Below, piece by piece: positions 20,016 to 28,006 of a DNA stretch of 64,000 nt. Every line of letters starts with the position of its first letter. The first letter of the stretch is position 1. A program made the position numbers and the translations under genes. The notes beneath the pieces were generated by a model. It made no database searches. It worked only from the letters and a program-made list of their open reading frames with translations, and was not told the DNA's origin. The stretch covers positions 399,530 through 463,529 of the forward strand of contig NZ_QGNX01000004.1 of assembly GCF_003265325.1 (NCBI RefSeq), given 5' to 3'. The DNA is from Oceanibium sediminis (lineage in GTDB: Bacteria > Pseudomonadota > Alphaproteobacteria > Rhodobacterales > Rhodobacteraceae).

Positions 20016-21613
20016 ACCTCGACCGTTTCCTTGTCCATTTCGCCCGCCATCAGGCGGCCGATACGCAGCCGCAGCGCTTCGCCGGTGCCGTCGTTTTCGA
20101 TGATGCCGTGAATGCGCCCGCCCTCGATCACCGCGATGCGGTCGGAAAGCGCCATGAGTTCGTCAAGGTCGGTCGAGATCAGGATCACCCCGGTGCCGTC
20201 GGCCGCCACTGCCCCAAGCCTGTCGCGCGAGGCGTCGATGTTTTGCAGGTCCAGCCCATATGTCGGCTTGTTGAACACCACGACCTTGGCTTCCCCGGTC
20301 AGCTCGCGTCCAAGAAGCACCTTCTGGATATTGCCCCCCGAAAGCCGGCCGATCGGCGTGGCCTCGCTCGGCGTGGACACCGCGAAGCGCTTGATCAGGT
20401 CACGCGCATGGTCGGCGATCCGCGCGGGTCGCTCGATGCCGCTGACCCAGAACGGCGGCTCGCCGATGTCTTTCAGCACCGTGTTCTCCGCCACGGCGAA
20501 AGCCCCGACGGTGCCCTCTTCAAGCCGGTCATCGGTCAGGTAACGCAGCCCGCGGCGGCGGCGTTCGGAAACGCTCAGCCCGGTAATGTCAGCGCCGTCA
20601 AAGCTTACGCGGCCCGAGGTCACCGGCCGCTGCCCGGCAAGCGCCTCGGCCAGTTGCTTCTGGCCGTTGCCGTCGATCCCGGCGATGCCGAGGATTTCCC
20701 CGGCCTTCAGGTCCAGCGTGATGCGGTCGAGGCCGAGGACATCGTTGTCCCCCTCGGTGCAGAGCCCCTCGACAGACAGGACGATCTGCGCGGTCGCGGT
20801 CGTCTTGCGCCGGATCGGTTCGGCAGAATCGGAACTGCGCCCGAACATCATGGTCACGACCTGTTCGATCGCCTCGGCTTCCGAAAGCGCCGAAAGGGCC
20901 TCGGGGGCGAGTTGCCCTGCAAGCCTTCCCTGCTTCAGGACCGAAATCCGGTGGCCGAAGTGATAGGCCTCGGAAAGCTTGTGGGTGATGAAGATCACCG
21001 CAAGCCCCTTGTCGGTCAGTTGGCGCATCCGCGCGCCCAATTCCTCGGCCCCCTGTGGGGTCAGCATCGAGGTCGCTTCGTCCAGGATAAGGACCCGGCT
21101 GTCGCGCAGCAGGGCGCGCGCGATCTCGATCTGCTGCTGCTGGCCGAGCGAAAGATCCCCGGTGCGCGCATCGAGCGGCAGGGACAACGCGAAATCGCGC
21201 TTCAACTCGTCCATCCGCGCCTCGACCCCCGCGCGATGGGAGGATTGCCACCATGGCGCGCCCAGTATCAGGTTCTCCAACACGCTCAGCGTCGGCACCA
21301 GCATGGAATGCTGAAACACTGTTGATATACCGGCGTCCAGCGACGCGGAGGGGCTGGCCAGCCGCGTCCGTTTTCCGTTCACCGAAAGATGACCTTCGTC
21401 AGGTTCCTGCAGCCCGGCGAGAATACCGACGAGCGTGGATTTGCCCGCCCCGTTTTCCCCGAGCAGGACATGGACTTCGCCCGCGTTGATGGCGAGCGAG
21501 ACATCGTCCACGGCGACGACGCCGGGAAAGCGTTTCGTGACGTTGACGAGGCCGACGAGTTCTGCCCCCCCGGAGGGGGACAGGGTTTCGGCTGCATTGG
21601 CAGGCTGTGCCAT
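20012..21613 (-). CDS. BMP-family ABC transporter ATP-binding protein, two ABC domains
   Basis: ATPase of 533 aa with two tandem ABC domains. The first has Walker A GENGAGKST (about residue 53), signature LSLGQQQQIEIARAL and Walker B VLILDEATSML. In the second the P-loop region reads GIDGNGQKQLAEAL, lacking the usual GKS/T, with LSGGNIQKVLLGREL as signature. A degenerate second P-loop is normal for this family (as in RbsA-type and nucleoside ATPases). It starts 5 bp after the binding protein ends. It energises the inferred B6-vitamer importer. Confidence 0.9.
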   Translation of the reverse strand: MAQPANAAETLSPSGGAELVGLVNVTKRFPGVVAVDDVSLAINAGEVHVLLGENGAGKSTLVGILAGLQEPDEGHLSVNGKRTRLASPSASLDAGISTVFQHSMLVPTLSVLENLILGAPWWQSSHRAGVEARMDELKRDFALSLPLDARTGDLSLGQQQQIEIARALLRDSRVLILDEATSMLTPQGAEELGARMRQLTDKGLAVIFITHKLSEAYHFGHRISVLKQGRLAGQLAPEALSALSEAEAIEQVVTMMFGRSSDSAEPIRRKTTATAQIVLSVEGLCTEGDNDVLGLDRITLDLKAGEILGIAGIDGNGQKQLAEALAGQRPVTSGRVSFDGADITGLSVSERRRRGLRYLTDDRLEEGTVGAFAVAENTVLKDIGEPPFWVSGIERPARIADHARDLIKRFAVSTPSEATPIGRLSGGNIQKVLLGRELTGEAKVVVFNKPTYGLDLQNIDASRDRLGAVAADGTGVILISTDLDELMALSDRIAVIEGGRIHGIIENDGTGEALRLRIGRLMAGEMDKETVEV

Positions 21614-21618
21614 CCGTC

Positions 21619-22635
21619 TTACTCGGCCAGCGTGACGAGCGCGCGGACATCTTCCGCGTCGAAGATCGGCTCGATGGTGATGTCGCCAGCGACGATCTGC
21701 TCGCGCAGCGCCATGATCTCGGCCCAGACGGCATCGTCCATCTGCGGGGTCTTGAGCAGTTTGACGCTGTCGTCGGCAAGCCCGATCGCATAGCCGTGCG
21801 AACCGAATGTATCGGCCCGGAGGTCTTCGATCATCGCGGTATAGACCGGGGTCATGTCCCAGACGACAGAGGTCAGAAGATGGCCCTGGTCTAGGTCCGA
21901 CTTGTCCCCGATGACGTCGATGAACAGGACGTCGGATCCATCGGTCGCCTTGTTGTTCTCCACCGCCTGGATCATGCCGAAGGACGACCCGTTGCCCTGG
22001 CCGAAGATGATGTCGGCGCCGGCCGCGATGACCGACGTGGTCACTCGGTTGCCGCCGGCCGCGTCGGAATAGGCCGCCGGACCAATCACCGAGTAGAGGA
22101 CCTTGACTTCAGGGTTCTCGGCCTTCACGCCCTCGGCAAAGCCGGCGGACTGCGAGTTCCAGGACGGCGGCTCACCCGACACGACGATACCGACCGTGCC
22201 GGTGGTGGTCATCTTGGCGGCGAGGCGACCGGCAAGATAGGCCCCCTCATGACCGGACAGGGTGTAGTCGGCGACGAGTCCCAGTTTCAGCCCGTCGGGC
22301 GTATCGACGATGGCGACCGGCACGCCGGTTTCTTCGGCGATCTCGGGCCCAGCGGTGTTGTAGCCCGACGCATGGGCCAGCATCAGGTCGGCGCCCTCGG
22401 CGGCAAGCTCACGCATGGGGGCGCGCACGTCGCCGTAGCCCAGGCCCTCGGCGATGATCAACTCGACTCCGGTCGCCGCCGCGGCAGCCTTGGCCGCGTC
22501 GACACCCTGCTGGTTCCAGCCGTAGTCACTTCCCTGTTCCGGCGTAAGGATCGCTATGGTATCGACATCCGCGGCGATAGCGGCGCCTGAGAGCATGAGC
22601 GCCCCGATTGTCGATGAAAGGATGAATGTCTTCAT
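21619..22635 (-). CDS. BMP-family substrate-binding protein (candidate vitamin B6 vitamer receptor)
   Basis: Periplasmic binding protein of the BMP (basic membrane protein) family, 338 aa from the ATG at 22633-22635, which is preceded by an AGGGAG site. The signal peptide is MKTFILSSTIGALMLSGAA ending near AIAA. Family features are DYGWNQQGVDAAKAAA, DLMLAHASGYNT, VADYTLSGHEGAYLAGRLAA and IFGQGNGSSFGMIQA. The protein heads an operon that ends in pyridoxal 4-dehydrogenase. Characterised BMP proteins bind purine nucleosides; I infer that this one binds a B6 vitamer, because every non-transport gene in the operon acts on B6. It could instead be a nucleoside receptor. Confidence 0.9.
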   Translation of the reverse strand: MKTFILSSTIGALMLSGAAIAADVDTIAILTPEQGSDYGWNQQGVDAAKAAAAATGVELIIAEGLGYGDVRAPMRELAAEGADLMLAHASGYNTAGPEIAEETGVPVAIVDTPDGLKLGLVADYTLSGHEGAYLAGRLAAKMTTTGTVGIVVSGEPPSWNSQSAGFAEGVKAENPEVKVLYSVIGPAAYSDAAGGNRVTTSVIAAGADIIFGQGNGSSFGMIQAVENNKATDGSDVLFIDVIGDKSDLDQGHLLTSVVWDMTPVYTAMIEDLRADTFGSHGYAIGLADDSVKLLKTPQMDDAVWAEIMALREQIVAGDITIEPIFDAEDVRALVTLAE

Positions 22636-23155
22636 GTCTTCTGACTCCCTGTCAGTGTCTCGGCCCGACCGCGCAAGCGCGGTTTTGAAGGGCCTTCGAG
22701 CTAAGAGTTGCGCCCTTGCCATCGGGCTTGTCACAGCCGCATCCGCAGTCGCGGAAAGCGGGGCGTATGTGCCGTATTCCGGCATCATTCATGGGACCGA
22801 AGGCGCGACGGAGGTCACGCTGACAGTCGAAAACGCTTTGGACGCGACCCTGACCTGCGAGGCGAGCCTGGCGCATTGGTATTCGCAGTCGCTCGACCAG
22901 GTGGCCCCAGGCGGCGCGCTTCAGGTGAGCCTCTGGCATGACCCGGAAACCGGCGTGCTGAACCTGATGAACGCAACTGACGATCGGATGCCGGTCGAGG
23001 CGATCTGGTGCGGCGCCGCGCCGAACTTCTCGGCCACGCGTGGCCGGCTCAGTCTGCCGATACAGAAGGACGCCCTGCCCTTCACCGGCATAAGCTATGT
23101 CTGCACGATGGCCGGGGATGCCCCCCGGACCACCTGCGACATGGCAACGGACTAA
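22634..23155 (+). CDS. Putative secreted protein of unknown function
   Basis: Open frame of about 173 aa from the ATG at 22634, or about 157 aa from a TTG at 22684. The TTG start would give a clean signal peptide (KGLRAKSCALAIGLV, then a TAASAVAES cleavage region). The mature part is about 130 aa with four cysteines (ATLTCEA, AIWCGAAP, SYVCTMA, RTTCDMA), suggesting two disulfides in the periplasm. It is divergent from, and overlaps the start of, the BMP binding-protein gene. It is convergent with the TRAP binding-protein gene. I do not recognise the family. The start is uncertain, as no good ribosome site is visible. Confidence 0.55.
   Translation: MSSDSLSVSRPDRASAVLKGLRAKSCALAIGLVTAASAVAESGAYVPYSGIIHGTEGATEVTLTVENALDATLTCEASLAHWYSQSLDQVAPGGALQVSLWHDPETGVLNLMNATDDRMPVEAIWCGAAPNFSATRGRLSLPIQKDALPFTGISYVCTMAGDAPRTTCDMATD
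22668..22683. promoter_or_regulatory. Inverted repeat ACCGCGC-AA-GCGCGGT ahead of the BMP operon
   Basis: A 7-2-7 inverted repeat lies 33 bp upstream of the BMP binding-protein start. On the plus strand it is followed by TTTT, so it could also be a terminator hairpin in that direction. It may be an operator for the B6-uptake operon. No other copy was noticed in the window. Confidence 0.4.
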
Positions 23156-23170
23156 CCCGGCCATCGCCCG

Positions 23171-24190
23171 TTATTCCGCGCCGAGGACAGCGGTGATCCG
23201 GTCGTAAACTGCGACCACCTCGGGATTGTCGGCGATGACCTCGCGCCCGACCTCGGCAAAACGCGCCATGAGCTGGGCCTGCTCCTCCTCGGAAAGCTTG
23301 AGGATCTGTCCGCCATTCTCGACCCAGGCGGCGTTGGCCCGCTCGACGTTGGCGACGCCCCAGGGAAAGACCGTCTCTTCTGCCGCCCGCCCCGAGGCGA
23401 TGATGGCCTCCTTCACCTCGTCGGCTTGCGCCTGGAACCACATCTCGTTGACAAGGGTCAGCGACACGATTTCCGAGAAGTTCAGGTCGGTCACGTGCTG
23501 CGCACTGTCATAGAACTTGAACGCGGTAAGGATCGGCATCCCTGCCAGCATGCCGTCGATCCCGCCCGACTGAAGCTGCGTGGTAACTTCGGACAGCGCG
23601 AGCGGCGTGGGGTTCACGCCGATGGACTTCATCGGGTCCATCTGCAGGGGCGAGGCGAATGTGCGGATCTTCAGGCCGTCGAAACCTGCAATGCTGTCGA
23701 CGGGTTCGGTGGTCAGGACAACGGTGGGCGAGTTGTAGATCGCTCCGACCACCCGGATACCCTTGTCGAGAAACAGCGTCTCGAGGTACTCGCGGAAGTC
23801 CGGGTTGTGGATCACCTTGTCCACCGCCTCGGGGCTGTTGAACAGGCCCGGCACGTCGAAGGCTTCGAAACGCGCATCGACGTTCGTGACGAAGGAGGTC
23901 GGTGTAGTAAAAGCCTCGATCGTGCCCAGCAGAACGCCTTCCGCCATTCGCGGGATCGCGCCGAGCTGGCTTGCCGGGTAGATCTCGACCGTCACAGCAT
24001 CGCCGACGCGCCCCTCCATCTCCCTGGCGAATTCCTTCTGCCATTCGTGCTGCACGTCGTTGATGGTCGCCGACGCAAGCTTCATCACGGTTTCGGCCTG
24101 CGCGGCCCCCGCGATCAGCGTTATCGCCGTGGCGGCCGCCAAACCGGCGCGGGCGATCCTGGTCGTTACAAAGGTCGTGTCATGTTTCAT
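23171..24190 (-). CDS. TRAP transporter substrate-binding protein (DctP family)
   Basis: Periplasmic receptor of a TRAP importer, 339 aa from the ATG at 24188-24190; a longer in-frame reading runs into the DctM gene and is not coding. A signal peptide ends at GAAQA. DctP features include VEIYPASQLGAIPRMAEGVL, SPTVVLTTEPV, GLKIRTFASPLQMDPMKSIG with the carboxylate-binding Arg, and LSEVTTQLQSGGIDGMLAG. It is the last gene of an operon whose other members include the FHMPC-dehydrogenase-like enzyme. TRAP receptors bind organic acids, so 4-pyridoxic acid or a later pyridine carboxylate is a plausible ligand. That is inference. Confidence 0.92.
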   Translation of the reverse strand: MKHDTTFVTTRIARAGLAAATAITLIAGAAQAETVMKLASATINDVQHEWQKEFAREMEGRVGDAVTVEIYPASQLGAIPRMAEGVLLGTIEAFTTPTSFVTNVDARFEAFDVPGLFNSPEAVDKVIHNPDFREYLETLFLDKGIRVVGAIYNSPTVVLTTEPVDSIAGFDGLKIRTFASPLQMDPMKSIGVNPTPLALSEVTTQLQSGGIDGMLAGMPILTAFKFYDSAQHVTDLNFSEIVSLTLVNEMWFQAQADEVKEAIIASGRAAEETVFPWGVANVERANAAWVENGGQILKLSEEEQAQLMARFAEVGREVIADNPEVVAVYDRITAVLGAE

Positions 24191-24222
24191 GTCTGGGTTC
24201 CCTGGAGTTGTGATCTTTGTCC

Positions 24223-25497
24223 CTACGACATGCCGTTGAGCAGCATGAGCGACAGCGCGGGGAAGAGAGTGATGAGAGCAAGCGCGGCGATCTGGACCGC
24301 CATGAAGGGCAGCACGCCGCGATAGATGTCGCCCGTGGATACGCCGAGCACCGACTGTGCGACGAAGATGTTGATACCGAAGGGTGGCGTGAACATTCCG
24401 ATCGCAAGGTTCACGGTCATCACGACGCCGAAGTGGATCGGATCGATACCGAGAGATACGGCGATCGGCACAAGAAGCGGCGCCAGCACCAGGATCGCCG
24501 ATGTCGGGTCGAGGACGCAGCCGATGGCCAGCAGCAGCAGATTGACGCTCAGCAGGAAGGCGAGCGGCGACATACCCGCATCCGCCGTGGCCGCGATCAG
24601 CGCTTGCGGCACGCCCTCCACGGTCAGCACCCAGCTGATGACCCCAGCGGCCGCGACCACCACCATGATCCGCGATGTCAGCATCGCCGCGCGCACCGCA
24701 GCTTCGACAAGGCCCTTGAAGGTCAGGGTCCGGTAGATGAACAGCCCGATCACCGCGCCATACGCAGCGGCGAAGCCGCCCGCCTCGGTTGGGGAAAAGA
24801 AGCCGGTATAGATACCGGTCAACACCGCAACAGGCATCGACAGCGCCGCCCAGGAGGATTTCAGCGCAGGAATCACCGCGGCAAGGCGAAACGCCGCGCC
24901 CGAGGGCAGCCCGTCGCGTTTCGCGGAATAGGAAATGAAAAGCGCCATCAGAAGCGCGATCGTCAAGCCAGGAATGATCCCCGCAATGAAGAGCCGGGGG
25001 ATCGATTGCTCCGCGGCCATACCGTAGAGGATCATGGCAATGGACGGCGGGATCACGATGTCGATGGCCCCGGACGAGGCGATAAGTCCGACAGCCCGGC
25101 GTCTGCCATACCCCGCCTCGATCAGCTGCGGGTACATATTGCGCCCGACCGCAGCGACAGCCGCCGCGGATGAGCCGCAAACCGTGCCGATCATGGTCGA
25201 CCCGCCAAGCGCTGCGACCCCCAGCGAGCCGGGCACCCGACCGAACAGCGTCCGCACGAGGGCGATCAGCCTGTCCGCGATCCCGCTAACCGCCATCAAT
25301 TCGCCCGCGAATACGAAGAACGGGACCGACAGCAGCGCATAGGCGTCCAGCCCACCAAAGATCGTCTGTTGCAGCGCGATGAGCGGCGGGCCGTCGAAAA
25401 TCAGAAGAGCAATCGCCGCGGCCGCCAGTAGCGCGACGAAGATCGGCGCGCCGATGGCCAGCAGGGTGACGACGACGAGGCCCAGGGCGGCGCTCAT
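24223..25497 (-). CDS. TRAP transporter large permease (DctM family)
   Basis: Inner-membrane protein of 424 aa with about 12 helices that carries the solute with sodium. It begins at the ATG at 25495-25497. Family signatures are AALGGSTMIGTVCGSSAAAV, SSGAIDIVIPPSIAMILYG, GFFSPTEAGGFAAAYG and a C-terminal FTPPFGINIFVAQSV. It overlaps the small permease gene by 4 bp and precedes the receptor gene by 32 bp. Confidence 0.93.
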   Translation of the reverse strand: MSAALGLVVVTLLAIGAPIFVALLAAAAIALLIFDGPPLIALQQTIFGGLDAYALLSVPFFVFAGELMAVSGIADRLIALVRTLFGRVPGSLGVAALGGSTMIGTVCGSSAAAVAAVGRNMYPQLIEAGYGRRRAVGLIASSGAIDIVIPPSIAMILYGMAAEQSIPRLFIAGIIPGLTIALLMALFISYSAKRDGLPSGAAFRLAAVIPALKSSWAALSMPVAVLTGIYTGFFSPTEAGGFAAAYGAVIGLFIYRTLTFKGLVEAAVRAAMLTSRIMVVVAAAGVISWVLTVEGVPQALIAATADAGMSPLAFLLSVNLLLLAIGCVLDPTSAILVLAPLLVPIAVSLGIDPIHFGVVMTVNLAIGMFTPPFGINIFVAQSVLGVSTGDIYRGVLPFMAVQIAALALITLFPALSLMLLNGMS

Positions 25498-26012
25498 GAC
25501 CGCGCGCTCCGCGAAAAGAGACGCGACAGGTCGGCCAGCAAAAGCAGCGCAGTGACGAATGCGATCCCTGCGAACCCGACGAATATCGCCGAATGCGGCA
25601 CGACCATAGGAATTCGCAGCGCCATCGAGGTTTGGCCGATCATGGCAATCCGCTCGATGAAGTTCAGCGAGTGGTAGGCGATGAACGTCGCCGAGAACAA
25701 CGTCACGAGGTCGATAAGAAGCTGCAGCGCCTGTCCCCCTCGTACCGAAAGGGCCTGTTGCAGAAGGTTGATCGACAGGTGGCTCCGCTCGCGCGCCGCA
25801 AGGATCGCGCCGAGCATGACGATCCAGATCATGCCGTAAACCAGGACTTCGTCGGCCCCGGTCATGGCATACCAGCCGCTGTATCGACCGACCGCATTGG
25901 CCACGTTTACCAGGACCAGAAGGATGAGCCCGAGCCCCAGCGCGACGCTGAGCCAACGGACCACCAGCCGTTCAAGCCGGTCAAGAAGCCTGGCTGTCGG
26001 CATGGCCGTCAT
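25494..26012 (-). CDS. TRAP transporter small permease (DctQ family)
   Basis: Four-helix inner-membrane protein of 172 aa that forms the transport unit with DctM. Helices are visible at roughly residues 18-38, 51-71, 93-113 and 131-155, with the conserved ARERSHLSINLLQQAL loop. The ATG at 26010-26012 overlaps the stop of the FHMPC-dehydrogenase-like gene (ATGA). That links this transporter to B6 catabolism by translational coupling. Confidence 0.9.
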   Translation of the reverse strand: MTAMPTARLLDRLERLVVRWLSVALGLGLILLVLVNVANAVGRYSGWYAMTGADEVLVYGMIWIVMLGAILAARERSHLSINLLQQALSVRGGQALQLLIDLVTLFSATFIAYHSLNFIERIAMIGQTSMALRIPMVVPHSAIFVGFAGIAFVTALLLLADLSRLFSRSARS

Positions 26013-26923
26013 TCGCGGCCCTCGAGTATGCGGCGCAGGGCAACCAGCTTGCGCCCGCGCTCGACCGGCAGGCTGGCCAGTTCCTCCTCGCTGTAGGTGA
26101 AAAGCCCCTGCCCCGTCTTCATGCCGAGGTTCCCCTCGGCGTTCTTCTGCGCCACCATCGGGGCCACGTCGGCGCGGGTCGAAAGCTCGGCATTCAGGAA
26201 GGAAGACACGGACTCGTAGATGTCGAGCCCGGCCATATCCAGAAGCCGCATCGGCCCAATCGCAGACAGCTTGAACCCGATACCCCAGTTAACACAGGTG
26301 TCGAGGTCCACGGGATCGATCACGCCTGCATCGACAAGATCCACACATTCGCGCAGAAGCGCATAAAGCACGCGGTTCTCGACGAACCCGGGTACGTCCT
26401 TCTTCAGGACCACCGGCAACAACCCGAGCGAGGTAATCAGGTCGCGGATGAACGCAACCGTTTCGGGGGCGGTCTGCTCGCCGCCGATGACTTCGATCAT
26501 CGGGACGATATGGGGTGGGTTCGACCAGTGCATCCCGACGAACCGTGCCGGTTCCGCGACATGGGCCTGAAGCTTGGTGATCGGAATGCCCGACGTATCG
26601 GTGGCGATAACCGTGTCCGGGCTCACGAGCGCGGCGAGCCGCGCATAGACTGTGGCCTTGATCTCCACGTTCTCGGGCACGTTCTCGATCACGAGGTCTG
26701 CGCCCGCAACCGCCTCCTCCAGATTGGAGAGGAAGCGGACCGGCGCACCTTCCGCGGCGATGCCGAGTCCGTCCAGGGCCGTCGCGATCATCGGTTGCAA
26801 TTTCTCGGCGCGCGCCAACGCCGCGGAATCAAGGTCATAACCTGTGACCTCGTGCCCCCCACGCGCCAGCCGCGCCGCCATGCCGGGCCCCATGGACCCC
26901 ATCCCGATGACCGCAATCTTCAT
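26009..26923 (-). CDS. FHMPC dehydrogenase-like enzyme (3-hydroxyacyl-CoA dehydrogenase fold)
   Basis: Predicted to oxidise 5-formyl-3-hydroxy-2-methylpyridine-4-carboxylate (FHMPC) to the 4,5-dicarboxylate (HMPDC) with NAD. It has 304 aa from the ATG at 26921-26923 (AGGGGAG site). The Rossmann motif is VIGMGSMGPGMAARL. His132, Glu144 and Asn183 occupy the positions of the 3-hydroxyacyl-CoA dehydrogenase catalytic residues. IENVPENVEIKA, SDTSGIPITKLQAH-like sequence, GMHWSNPPHIVPMIEVI, KKDVPGFVENRVLYALLREC and MAGLDIYESVSSFLNAEL match what I remember of the M. loti enzyme. It is coupled to a TRAP importer. A true acyl-CoA dehydrogenase is the alternative, but no beta-oxidation genes are nearby. 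Confidence 0.85.
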   Translation of the reverse strand: MKIAVIGMGSMGPGMAARLARGGHEVTGYDLDSAALARAEKLQPMIATALDGLGIAAEGAPVRFLSNLEEAVAGADLVIENVPENVEIKATVYARLAALVSPDTVIATDTSGIPITKLQAHVAEPARFVGMHWSNPPHIVPMIEVIGGEQTAPETVAFIRDLITSLGLLPVVLKKDVPGFVENRVLYALLRECVDLVDAGVIDPVDLDTCVNWGIGFKLSAIGPMRLLDMAGLDIYESVSSFLNAELSTRADVAPMVAQKNAEGNLGMKTGQGLFTYSEEELASLPVERGRKLVALRRILEGRE

Positions 26924-26957
26924 GTGTCTGCTCCCCTTTTTTCTTCTAATCCGACCA

Positions 26958-27560
26958 TCAGCCCGCCGTCGCCGCGGCATAGGCCGAGCGCGCTTTCATG
27001 CGGTCGAACCAGGCTTCGAGGTTCGGCAGCGCGGGCCGGTCGAGGGGGAAGTTCAGGCAACGTCCGACGATGGGCGCGAGTGCGATATCCGCAAGCGTGA
27101 GCTTGTCGAGCGCGAAGAACTCCTTCCCTGCGATGTGACTGTCGAGAATGGCAAGCTGCGCATGCAGGTCCTTCACCTGCCCGGCAAACTCAGGCGGGCG
27201 TTCATCCTCGGCAAGTTTCGATCCCTTGAACGCGGCCAGATACCCGGCGTTGATCGCGGCCAACAGGAAATCCATCCACCGTTCGACCTCGGTCCGCTCG
27301 GCGGGGGTCGCCCCGGTCAGCTGTCCCGCCTGCGTCGCAGCGAGGTAGCGCAGGATGGTGTTGGACTCCCAGATCACCACGTCACCGTCGACCACCGTCG
27401 GAACCTTCGCGGTCGGATTCAGTGCCAGGTATTCGCTGGTTTTGGTGTTTTCGAACAGGCGCCCGTAGTCCTCGCGCTCATAGGCGATCCCTGCCTCTTC
27501 CAGCAGGAACAGAACCTTTTGCACATTGCCGGACGTCTTGCGTCCCAGGACCTTGATCAT
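26958..27560 (-). CDS. Glutathione S-transferase family protein
   Basis: Cytoplasmic protein of 200 aa with an N-terminal thioredoxin-like domain (KVLGRKTSGNVQKVLFLLEE, the glutathione-binding turn KVPTVV and WESNTILRYLA) and a C-terminal helical domain. The active-site region near residue 10 contains Ser. It lies 34 bp upstream of the FHMPC-dehydrogenase gene in the same operon. Zeta-class relatives act as maleylpyruvate isomerases after gentisate ring cleavage. With a gentisate-type dioxygenase in the same operon, an isomerase acting on a ring-cleavage product is conceivable. This is unproven; detoxification is the default role. Confidence 0.85.
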   Translation of the reverse strand: MIKVLGRKTSGNVQKVLFLLEEAGIAYEREDYGRLFENTKTSEYLALNPTAKVPTVVDGDVVIWESNTILRYLAATQAGQLTGATPAERTEVERWMDFLLAAINAGYLAAFKGSKLAEDERPPEFAGQVKDLHAQLAILDSHIAGKEFFALDKLTLADIALAPIVGRCLNFPLDRPALPNLEAWFDRMKARSAYAAATAG

Positions 27561-27610
27561 TCTTTTTTTCCTTCATTGCATTCTTTGTTCACCTGGCGTC
27601 GCCCCGGCGG

Positions 27611-27997
27611 TCAGAGAGGTTTATAGACGATGGCTTCCATCTCGATCAGCACGTTGATCGCGGCGGACCCTTGAACCGTGGTCCGGGCGATCACGCATCT
27701 GTCGAAATATTTCTTGAATTCAGCGTTGTAGCGGCCGAAATCCCGCATGTCCTCGAGGTAGGTCGTGACCCGGACCACGTCCTTCAGGGTCGCCCCTTCT
27801 TCCGCGATGATGCGTTCGATGGCCTTGATCGTGTTGGCGGTCTCTATCTCGATCGAACCCTGGATCATGTTCCCATTCTCGTCCTTGGAGACCTGCCCCG
27901 AGACGTAGATGTAATCGCCCGCGCGCACGGCCGGATAGAATGGCAGGTTCGGGTTCTTTGTCCCGATGGCGTAGTGCTGGTCAGAAATCTTGCTCAT
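27611..27997 (-). CDS. RidA/YjgF/RutC-family protein
   Basis: Small cytoplasmic protein of 128 aa, forming trimers in known family members. The pattern NLPFYPAVRAGDYIYVSGQV, then a stretch on enamine/imine chemistry (TIKAIERIIAEEGATLKDVVRVTTYLEDM cannot be quoted fully here; key residues are the VRVTTYL strand) and VQGSAAINVLIEMEA identifies the family. The usual RidA arginine in the R-x-T region is represented by RTTVQGSA. RidA proteins hydrolyse reactive enamines and imines. In this operon such an activity could free ammonia or a keto acid from an opened pyridine ring, which is inference. The next upstream gene ends 9 bp away. Confidence 0.88.
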   Translation of the reverse strand: MSKISDQHYAIGTKNPNLPFYPAVRAGDYIYVSGQVSKDENGNMIQGSIEIETANTIKAIERIIAEEGATLKDVVRVTTYLEDMRDFGRYNAEFKKYFDRCVIARTTVQGSAAINVLIEMEAIVYKPL

Positions 27998-28006
27998 GAT
28001 TGGCCT

